Assembly (NCBI RefSeq): GCF_038637725.1
Contig: NZ_CP152052.1
Coordinates: 2,711,501 to 2,775,500, forward strand
DNA length: 64,000 nucleotides
Direction: 5' to 3'
From: Psychrobacillus sp. FSL H8-0483
GTDB lineage: Bacteria > Bacillota > Bacilli > Bacillales_A > Planococcaceae
Shown: positions 57,548 to 64,000 of the stretch, piece after piece
How positions within the stretch are numbered: the stretch's first letter is position 1
Layout of the letters: every line of letters begins with the position of its first letter
The notes under the pieces: generated by a model
The model's database searches: none
Told to the model about the DNA's origin: nothing
The model's input: only the letters and a program-made list of their open reading frames with translations
Program-made: the position numbers and the translations under genes

Positions 57548-59212
57548 TTAATCCGTTGTTGCAACACGAAGCACCTCTTCGGTTGTAGTTAACCCCACTT
57601 GCACTTTTAATAAACCATCCTCTAGTAAACTATAATAACCAGTTTCTTTCATATGGTTTCGAAGTAAGGACATGCTTTTGCCGGTTAGAATCACGTCTTT
57701 GACGAACTCATCAACAGCAAGCACTTCATGAATAGCTAAACGACCCCTATAGCCAGTGTTATTACAAGAGGGACAACCTCGTCCTCTTCGTATTTCCTTT
57801 ATTTCCAGGCCTCTGTCCGCAAAAATTATTCTTTCCCGTTCGTTTGGTATCTGTACTTCACTACAATCACGGCAAACCTTTCGAACTAATCGTTGTGCGA
57901 CAACTCCAACTAATGAAGAAGAAAGTAAAAATGGCTCAATTCCCATGTCTTTCATTCGAGAAACTGATTCTACAGCACTGTTTGTATGAAGTGTACTTAA
58001 TACAAGATGTCCTGTTAAAGAAGCACGAACGGCTATTTGCGCAGTTTCTAAATCACGTATTTCCCCTACCATGACGACATCCGGATCTTGTCTTAATATG
58101 GATCTAAGTCCCGCAGCAAAAGTTAAACCTACTTCTTCTCGCACTTGGATTTGGTTAATACCTTCTAGTTGATATTCCACTGGATCTTCGACTGTAATAA
58201 TATTGACTTCTTCTCCGTTTAAACGACTAAGTGCTGCATACAACGTCGAAGATTTACCAGAACCTGTAGGACCTGTAATTAGTACTATTCCATTTGGTGT
58301 TTCAATCATTTCTTTAAAAGATTGATAGTTTTTATCATTGAAGCCAAGTTTGTCTAGATTATTTAGTGCACTGGTTAAATCTAAAATACGCATAACTACT
58401 TTCTCTCCATAAATCGTAGGTAAAGTAGAAAGACGAATATCCACCGGCTTCATATTAACGTTTAGTTTAATACGTCCGTCTTGTGGAACTCTGTGTTCCG
58501 TTATATTTAAGTTCCCCATAATTTTAATACGAGCTAATATAACACTTTGCATATGTTTTGGTAGTGCTCGTTCTGTTTTCAAAATTCCATCTACACGGTA
58601 ACGAACACGTAATTCTGTCTCTTGAGGGTCAAAGTGAATATCGCTGGCACGCTGTGCAACCCCATTAGCAACAATTTGATTCACCAGTCGAACAATCGGT
58701 GAATCTTCATCCGTAATTTGTGTATCATTTTCTAACTCTTTTGGTGTTATATCAATTAAGGCTTGATCCATTGACTCTTGCAAATCATAATATTTAGTAA
58801 TCGTTCTAAATAAATCATCTTTTGCAGCAATACTCGTTTCAATTTGGCATCCCGTAGCCATTCGAACTTCTTCAATAGCAAAATAATCCATCGGATCCGC
58901 CATTGCTATAAATAGTTTATTCCGATCTTTTCGTATTGGCATAATGTTCGTCCGTTTTGCCAACTCTTTAGGTACTAGATGAATAAGCTCTGGTTCAATT
59001 GAAAATTGATTTAAACTTACGTGCGGAATTCCTAACTGGAATTCTAGTACTTCTATTAATTGCTGCTCTGTAAGTAGGTTTTCTCTTATTAAAAAGTCAC
59101 CTAGTTTTTCATCTCGACTTTTGGTTGTTAACGCGTACTCTAACTGCTCGTTACTGATTACATGAGATTCAACTAGTAAATCTCCTAACCTTTTCCGCGT
59201 GTTCGCTTTCAT
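57548..59212 (-). CDS. pilB: Type IV pilus extension ATPase PilB with MshEN-like N-terminus
   Basis: 554 residues. Two motifs of 24 residues, RLGDLLVESHVIS... (8-31) and KLGDFLIRENLLT... (36-59), match the MshEN cyclic di-GMP-binding pattern, with four bases-residues spacing instead of five and a lysine in place of the final Q of motif I. The ATPase core has Walker A GPTGSGKSS (about 314-322), Walker B MVGEIRD, and a four-cysteine zinc site (CRDC and CPSC). ATG 59212 with GGGGTG. Confidence 0.95.
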   Translation of the reverse strand: MKANTRKRLGDLLVESHVISNEQLEYALTTKSRDEKLGDFLIRENLLTEQQLIEVLEFQLGIPHVSLNQFSIEPELIHLVPKELAKRTNIMPIRKDRNKLFIAMADPMDYFAIEEVRMATGCQIETSIAAKDDLFRTITKYYDLQESMDQALIDITPKELENDTQITDEDSPIVRLVNQIVANGVAQRASDIHFDPQETELRVRYRVDGILKTERALPKHMQSVILARIKIMGNLNITEHRVPQDGRIKLNVNMKPVDIRLSTLPTIYGEKVVMRILDLTSALNNLDKLGFNDKNYQSFKEMIETPNGIVLITGPTGSGKSSTLYAALSRLNGEEVNIITVEDPVEYQLEGINQIQVREEVGLTFAAGLRSILRQDPDVVMVGEIRDLETAQIAVRASLTGHLVLSTLHTNSAVESVSRMKDMGIEPFLLSSSLVGVVAQRLVRKVCRDCSEVQIPNERERIIFADRGLEIKEIRRGRGCPSCNNTGYRGRLAIHEVLAVDEFVKDVILTGKSMSLLRNHMKETGYYSLLEDGLLKVQVGLTTTEEVLRVATTD

Positions 59213-59233
59213 TCTCTTCACCCCTCTACGCCA

Positions 59234-60598
59234 TCATTTAGACTCTGGAACGATAATATTTCCAGCTTTATCGTAATAGCTTCCTTTTGGTAAAACAGTA
59301 GACTCATCCACTTCTGGTGGATTTTCAACATGTGTTTCATCCTCTTCCATTGGAGTTGTTGGAGTTGTAGTAGGTGTCTCTACATCTGGTAATCCATCGC
59401 CATTCAAATCCATTTCTAGGTCCGAATCAGTTACTGTTGGTGTTTCAGGAACGAGAGATGACTTAAGAACTATTCTATGGACAGGTGGATAAAAATCTTT
59501 ACTAATCAATTCTTCTTTTTCAAAAGGGCCAGATTTCTCTGATATAGTTCTGTAGACAGAAACTCGAAGTCCAGGCTTTCCTTCTTGCACTAGCTTCTCG
59601 TCGCCAACTTTCAAATCATCGGAATAACGATAGATCGTTCTAGGCTTAATTTCTACTCGGTCGGTCACTCGATACGTAGCTGTTGTTTCAAGAGGTAGAG
59701 TATAAATTTCTACTAATAAACTAGGACCCTTTATCTGCACTTTTAAAGTTGCTGGTGCATCATTGTTATTTACAAATTTTAAATCTACATTCGTATTTTT
59801 TCGTATTTTCGCTTCGATTCCAGGCTCTAAATAATCTGGAATTTTACCTTGCGAGTGTCGTTCTAATATTTCAAAATTCGTTTGTAAAATGACGCTATAG
59901 ATTACAGAAGCAACAAAATCTGCACTCTCATCATTTACGTCGAGCTCTACATCTTTTAATCGTTCCAATAGAGAAAAAACTTCACCATTTCCAATGACTT
60001 GTTCATTTAAAGTAGAAACGATGTTCTCTAAATCATTTGTACTAATCGGTATTTCCTCTATATCAAATGCAAGTCGTTCTAATTCAAATACAGAAGAATC
60101 TACAGCCACCGTCTCAATTGGATTTGGTGAAAGTAACCCAACTTGAGAAACGATATTAGCAAGAGTGTCCTCCTTATTCAATTGAGTCTTTTGTTCAATT
60201 AAATTATTCACTTCTGGATTCATACTAAATTGCAAGGGTATATGAATGGAAGGAGTCGACTCCCAAAATGTATACCAATGCTTGTCCAATTCCATTAGAT
60301 ATTGATCAACAGTAGCTTCCACATCAAACGTAAACCATTCTGGAAGTAATGTCAGATCTGAATCGTTTCCAGTTAAAAGAATGGGTTTTTCTTTCCATTC
60401 CAAAATTTTCGTATTTAATAAAGATACTATTTCATCTTTCTTTAGCAATTCCACTTCTTGTCCACCAATTGTAGAAATAGGTACCCCACTCTCTGCTTTC
60501 GTAAACTGTTGCAAAGTAGTGAAATTATTACTAGACCATAAATAAAAAAGAAAAAATGTTAATATTAGTAGTATAGAAGTTTTCCAAATAACTTTCAC
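59234..60598 (-). CDS. VanW/G5 domain surface protein of the pilus operon
   Basis: 454 residues: an N-terminal membrane helix (about 4-23), a long outer region, a VanW-like part (about 205-300, FVASVIYSVILQTNFEILERHSQG), a G5-like domain (about 315-370) and a disordered T/P/E-rich tail. The tail contains DLNGDGLPD, the pattern of a calcium-binding loop. Start GTG 60598 with AAGGAG nine bases upstream. First gene of the pilus operon. Function unknown; surface anchoring or pore assistance is possible. Confidence 0.72.
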   Translation of the reverse strand: MKVIWKTSILLILTFFLFYLWSSNNFTTLQQFTKAESGVPISTIGGQEVELLKKDEIVSLLNTKILEWKEKPILLTGNDSDLTLLPEWFTFDVEATVDQYLMELDKHWYTFWESTPSIHIPLQFSMNPEVNNLIEQKTQLNKEDTLANIVSQVGLLSPNPIETVAVDSSVFELERLAFDIEEIPISTNDLENIVSTLNEQVIGNGEVFSLLERLKDVELDVNDESADFVASVIYSVILQTNFEILERHSQGKIPDYLEPGIEAKIRKNTNVDLKFVNNNDAPATLKVQIKGPSLLVEIYTLPLETTATYRVTDRVEIKPRTIYRYSDDLKVGDEKLVQEGKPGLRVSVYRTISEKSGPFEKEELISKDFYPPVHRIVLKSSLVPETPTVTDSDLEMDLNGDGLPDVETPTTTPTTPMEEDETHVENPPEVDESTVLPKGSYYDKAGNIIVPESK

Positions 60599-60995
60599 AA
60601 TGCATAACTCCTTCAAATATATAGGCCAAAATAACTCTAATCGCGTTAACTAAATTCCAATTAATGTATATAAACAAAGTATAATATCTCATTCAAGGGA
60701 ATTGTACATATTACTTTAGAAACACCATTTTCTAAAACCTTTAAATCAACTAATAACAATTGATTCTTTATACTTATTTATATATGATTAAACTACCAAT
60801 TACAAGACTAAAAAAGTAGGTTATATAAATTTAATTCCATCTTAACATAGCTTCTTCCAAGGCATACAATTAATATAAGAATTGAGAATTATACATTTAA
60901 TAGGAGAAGCACTTTTCCAATAGATTTTAGAGAGGAAATTAACTGTTAATCAAAAAAAATACACGAATTTCGCAAACACAAAGGATGAATCCCTT
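60599..60995. other. Divergent AT-rich regulatory gap between pilus operon and minor pilins
   Basis: No gene. Apart from the minus-strand promoter at 60668-60696, it is very AT-rich with no clear riboswitch. A GGAGAAG near 60902 and AAAGGATG at 60980-60987 are possible ribosome-site-like sequences; the latter serves the first minor pilin. The plus-strand promoter was not resolved. Confidence 0.5.
60668..60696 (-). promoter_or_regulatory. Putative promoter of the pilus operon
   Basis: TTGAAT (60691-60696), 17 bp, TTATAT (60668-60673) on the minus strand, 70 bases upstream of the VanW/G5 gene start. Confidence 0.5.
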
Positions 60996-61478
60996 ATGTT
61001 AAATAATATCAAAAACAAAAATGGTTTTACATTAATTGAGATTCTAGCTTCTGTCGTGCTTTTAACTATAGTTATTTCCATGTTTCTATCTATTTTCCCT
61101 CAAATGGCGAATATGAATAATCGAAATGGAGATAATTTGGATGCAGCGAATGTGGGGAAAGAGTTGCTGGTGTTGGTTAAAAAGGATGCTTATACTAGCT
61201 TTCTAAATAATGATTCGAATCTTAATATAAAAACAACCATTCGAAACTTAGCTAAAAAAGAAGACCTTACTTCTTCCATTATATATGAAGGAACATATGA
61301 CAAATTGGGGCAAACATTTTTTATAAAAATACAGATAAAAAAAACAGGAGAATTTCCTCCCCCTGATCAAAGTCAATTTCACCAACTTCATCAAGTTACC
61401 ATTGATGTGGATGCGAAAGAAATAAAGACAGATTCACCTACATTGACGACAACATATGGATATATAAAGGGTAATTGA
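60996..61478 (+). CDS. Minor pilin, PilV-like
   Basis: 160 residues with a ten-residue leader MLNNIKNKNG and mature FTLIEILASVVLLTIVISMFLSI with glutamate at +5. The rest is an outer domain with no cysteines. First of three minor pilins read away from the pilus operon. AAAGGATG upstream of the ATG. Confidence 0.85.
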   Translation: MLNNIKNKNGFTLIEILASVVLLTIVISMFLSIFPQMANMNNRNGDNLDAANVGKELLVLVKKDAYTSFLNNDSNLNIKTTIRNLAKKEDLTSSIIYEGTYDKLGQTFFIKIQIKKTGEFPPPDQSQFHQLHQVTIDVDAKEIKTDSPTLTTTYGYIKGN

Positions 61479-61495
61479 AAGTTAGAGGTGATAAT

Positions 61496-61939
61496 GTGAA
61501 GAGAATAATGAATGAAAGAGGAATAACTTTAGTAGAATTGCTAGCCGCTCTCGCATTGTTCGGAGTAATTTCTCTACTTATTTGGAATTTCTTTTTTCAA
61601 GCCTTAAGTTTTAATGAAAGAGAAGTCACAAAAAATCAATTACAACAAGAAGCAAATTTGATTGTAAATACTATGCAACAACTGCATACAAAAAATAAAA
61701 TAAAAAGTATTAAAGAAATAGACTCAAAGATTAGTATTATTTCAATTAATAAAGAGGGAGAAGAGATACCTATTTCATTTGATAATAAAAACATTAAATA
61801 TAACCTGATCACCCCGAATGACGAAATAATTAATCCAGGTAATATTTTCTCTTTCGAGCTTACTTTGACTTCAGAAAATCCAATAATAGAGGTTAAAACT
61901 AAAACAACATTTAGTAAACTAGCAGGACAATATCAATGA
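61496..61939 (+). CDS. Minor pilin, PilW/ComGF-like
   Basis: 147 residues: leader MKRIMNERG, mature ITLVELLAALALFGVISLLIWNFFFQ with glutamate at +5. Start GTG 61496 with GAGGTG five bases upstream; the TTG at 61475 that overlaps the previous stop is rejected. 18 bases after the previous gene. Confidence 0.85.
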   Translation: MKRIMNERGITLVELLAALALFGVISLLIWNFFFQALSFNEREVTKNQLQQEANLIVNTMQQLHTKNKIKSIKEIDSKISIISINKEGEEIPISFDNKNIKYNLITPNDEIINPGNIFSFELTLTSENPIIEVKTKTTFSKLAGQYQ

Positions 61940-61955
61940 AGGGAGATGATTCATT

Positions 61956-63059
61956 ATGAAAATAGTTCAAAATGAAAAAGGATATACCCTCTTGCTAACC
62001 CTAATAATTATTTTCATTATTATCATATTCTTTTCTTCATTTGCTTTAAGTGCAATGAATCAACAAAAACAAGTAGAAAATACTGATAATAATTATCAAG
62101 CTGTGGGAGTAGCCGAAATGGGCATTGAATATTATCAAGCAGAAATAGTGAATCAAATATACAAAATTAAATCAGATTTAGATGCAGAGATTGAAAGGAT
62201 CGAGGATAACCACAATTTATCTGCATCAGAAAAAGCATCAGTTATTAGCTCCTTAGAATTAGAATTTAGCTCAAAACTCCGAACAGGCTTAGAATGCATT
62301 GACGATTATAAAGATACTAGCAGATGCCACGATACAGAAAAGAACGACATTTTACCCGTAAAAGAAATTGATACAACAAATTCTGTTAAATTTACTTTAT
62401 TGAATTCAAAAATTCTATCTTCTTCAACTAAACCTCAATTAGAGATATTAGTGGAAGGAAGCGTTCCAAATAAACAAAATAAAATATCCGCTATTTTCAA
62501 TATACCTGAAACTTTACTAACAGTGACCTTTATACCAGGTAATGGGCCTGGGACAGGTAATCCGATACCAGAAGTTTACCCTGACTGTAATAATGACTAC
62601 ATAGACAATGAATGTAAAGTTGATGGAGATGTATTATTTTCAAGCGATTTTACATTTTCTGGTGGAACTGTACAATTTAACGATACAGTAACAATCACAA
62701 AAAAAAACATTGGTAACCTCAACAATATAAACGTCTATATGGACAAATTAGTAATTACAACTGAGAAAGAGAATGGTAACCCTAACAGCATCAAACTAGG
62801 TAAGAATTCAAAGCTATGTATAAGAGAAATTTCTGAATCTGATGCAAAGAAATTAAATACTCAAGGAGGTAAAGATGGTGCAAAAGTTTATATACTATCT
62901 AATAATCCTCACCGTATAGAAAACGCTATTTATTTTGTCTCCCAAAAAGAATTTGAAGATAACTGTAATTTCATTAAAACTAACACTAATCAGGACGATT
63001 ACTTGATTAAAGAAACTGATATTGAAGACAATATTACATCAGAAGTTATTTATCATTAA
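61956..63059 (+). CDS. Large minor pilin lacking the +5 glutamate, PilX/GspK-like
   Basis: 367 residues: leader MKIVQNEKG, mature YTLLLTLIIIFIIIIFFSSF with leucine where +5 glutamate is usual. A helical region (about 65-105) and a large C-terminal domain with several cysteines (CIDDYKDTSRC, CNNDYIDNEC) and beta-rich sequence follow. The size and loss of E5 resemble tip-located GspK/PilX proteins. AAGGGAG precedes the ATG. Confidence 0.8.
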   Translation: MKIVQNEKGYTLLLTLIIIFIIIIFFSSFALSAMNQQKQVENTDNNYQAVGVAEMGIEYYQAEIVNQIYKIKSDLDAEIERIEDNHNLSASEKASVISSLELEFSSKLRTGLECIDDYKDTSRCHDTEKNDILPVKEIDTTNSVKFTLLNSKILSSSTKPQLEILVEGSVPNKQNKISAIFNIPETLLTVTFIPGNGPGTGNPIPEVYPDCNNDYIDNECKVDGDVLFSSDFTFSGGTVQFNDTVTITKKNIGNLNNINVYMDKLVITTEKENGNPNSIKLGKNSKLCIREISESDAKKLNTQGGKDGAKVYILSNNPHRIENAIYFVSQKEFEDNCNFIKTNTNQDDYLIKETDIEDNITSEVIYH

Positions 63060-63270
63060 CATCGTGACTTTGCGTCAGAAACTCTCTTCAGAATTCTGAA
63101 AGTTCACTACAAGCGGATATACGTAATCAACAGACGAGTCGAGAAAGTGTCGCAATAACTTTCTTGAAATTATTAATGATCAATCTCTTAGAGGAACAAC
63201 GAAAACAGAAAAAACTTACTCCGACTAACGGTGATGTCCCTGGCATGCCATAAACCGCACTCCTGGTGAA
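63060..63270. other. Gap after minor pilins
   Basis: Two hundred bases with no reading frame. A palindrome TTCAGAATTCTGAA (63089-63102) and a short inverted repeat TGGCATGCCA (63241-63250) are the only structures seen. Confidence 0.5.
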
Positions 63271-63312
63271 AAAAATGAGAGAATCCATTTACTCCAGGAT
63301 TCTCTCATTTTT
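63271..63312. terminator. Bidirectional terminator between minor pilins and cyclase
   Basis: AAAAATGAGAGAATCC and GGATTCTCTCATTTTT form a 16-bp perfect stem around ten bases; T runs on both sides. Confidence 0.92.
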
Positions 63313-63320
63313 CATTTGTT

Positions 63321-64000
63321 CTATTTCACATATTCCGCAACTCGATTTCTACCCGCCTGTTTCGCACCAATATAGAGTGCTCGATCCGCGTTTCGAATGA
63401 GTGACATACCCTCTTCACTGTCATCTGGTGCCGAGGAAACACCGATACTTGCTGTGATAAATATTATTTCATCTCGAGAAACATCTGCCAAGTCTAGCTG
63501 CACGATAAATGGTGTTTGTTCAATTTTTAATCGAAGCTGCTCAGCAATACGCATTGCTTGTAACTTGGTGTAGTTCGGAAGAATAACAACGAACTCTTCC
63601 CCTCCATACCTTCCAACCGTTCCATTCGGACCTATTTCAGCTTTAATTATTTGTGCAAATTCTTGTAAAATAAGATTTCCACTATGATGGCCATATGAAT
63701 CATTTACTTCCTTAAATTTATCAATATCCAACATTATTAAAGACAAAGAATGATAAACACCAGCCGATAATTTTTTCATATCTATATCAATCTGTCTATC
63801 TAGATATCGATAATTATGAATCTTCGTTAACTCACAAATTTCGCTTTTGGCAACAGCATCTCGTACATAATTTGCTTTCTCCACTGATACGGCAAAATAA
63901 GAACAAAGCAAATGTACAATTTTTAATTGGTAAGCTTGAAATGCGTGTTTCTCTCTAGAAGCTAATATTAAAACGCCTTCTATTGTTTGATTACGATAGA
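63321..64000 (-). CDS. GAF-GGDEF diguanylate cyclase (C-terminal part; cut by window edge)
   Basis: The frame stays open to the window edge; the first residues visible, RNQTIEGVLILASREKHAF and YQLKIVHLLCSYFAVSVE, are the end of a GAF domain. The GGDEF domain follows (about 160 residues) with an intact active site GGEEF (VGRYGGEEFVVIL). The RxxD inhibitory site is replaced by GPNG, so product inhibition by that route is unlikely. A TTG at 63909-63911 is in frame but is not the real start. Confidence 0.9.
   Translation of the reverse strand, partial: YRNQTIEGVLILASREKHAFQAYQLKIVHLLCSYFAVSVEKANYVRDAVAKSEICELTKIHNYRYLDRQIDIDMKKLSAGVYHSLSLIMLDIDKFKEVNDSYGHHSGNLILQEFAQIIKAEIGPNGTVGRYGGEEFVVILPNYTKLQAMRIAEQLRLKIEQTPFIVQLDLADVSRDEIIFITASIGVSSAPDDSEEGMSLIRNADRALYIGAKQAGRNRVAEYVK

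Noticed and set aside
60599-60995. Search for a cyclic di-GMP riboswitch in the divergent pilus regulatory gap
   Set aside because: No GCAAA-type core or paired helices were seen; the region is simply AT-rich.
63060-63090. GACGCAAAGTC on the minus strand, like part of a GEMM cyclic di-GMP-I riboswitch
   Set aside because: The second half with GGTAGC and the receptor helix is absent, and no gene follows in the right direction.

Overview
This window is a chromosomal segment of an endospore-forming, low-GC Gram-positive bacterium. Its backbone matches, in reversed orientation, the Bacillus subtilis order alaS, recD2, yrrB, mnmA, cysteine desulfurase, cymR, rarA, tcdA, 6S RNA, aspS-hisS, amidase, dtd, relA, apt, recJ, secDF, comN, spoVB, yrbG, yajC, tgt, queA, ruvBA, safA, niaR, pheA, pheB, obg, spo0B, rpmA, prp, rplU, spoIVFBA, minDC, mreDCB, radC, maf, spoIIB, comC. 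Sporulation genes (spoVB, spo0B, spoIVFA, spoIVFB, safA, spoIIB-like) fit an aerobic spore former. A short SpoIVFB, intergenic repeats and a full type IV pilus locus at comC suggest the Planococcaceae group (Sporosarcina, Psychrobacillus, Paenisporosarcina or relatives). The family assignment is an inference; the genus cannot be fixed from sequence alone.

Layout. 1-7.8 kb: tRNA charging and modification, DNA repair and sulfur metabolism on the minus strand, with a T-box leader in front of the truncated alaS. 7.9-9.2 kb: rarA on the plus strand. 9.2-13.5 kb: repeats, a small basic protein with a broken duplicate of its 3' end, tcdA, 6S RNA, and an inserted transporter island (LysE, MFS, YqhV-like). 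13.6-17.2 kb: T-box-controlled hisS-aspS. 17.2-18.7 kb: a cell wall amidase. 19-28 kb: dtd, relA, apt, recJ, lapA-like, secDF, comN. 28.4-31.5 kb: spoVB, repeat elements, yrbG, yajC. 31.5-35.4 kb: tgt, queA and ruvBA. 35.4-37.3 kb: a spore coat kinase-like protein and a LysM coat protein with MPQ repeats. 37.4-43.7 kb: niaR, pheA-pheB, obg, spo0B, L27/Prp/L21, spoIVF. 43.7-49.9 kb: cell division and shape (min, mre), radC, maf, spoIIB-like.

The most distinctive part is 49.9-64 kb, a complete Gram-positive type IV pilus locus. It holds prepilin peptidase, a membrane PAS-GGDEF diguanylate cyclase, pilO, pilN, pilM, a major pilin with strong 3' hairpins, pilC, the retraction ATPase pilT, the extension ATPase pilB, a VanW/G5 surface protein, three divergent minor pilins, and a second (GAF-GGDEF) diguanylate cyclase cut by the window edge. 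The PilB N-terminus carries two back-to-back 24-residue motifs resembling the MshEN cyclic di-GMP receptor. Two cyclase genes and a probable receptor in one locus suggest a pilus machine wired to cyclic di-GMP.

Intergenic DNA is rich in structure: two T-boxes, 6S RNA, an L21 leader, many intrinsic terminators (two overlapping the 3' ends of the genes they serve), and four kinds of repeat-like element.
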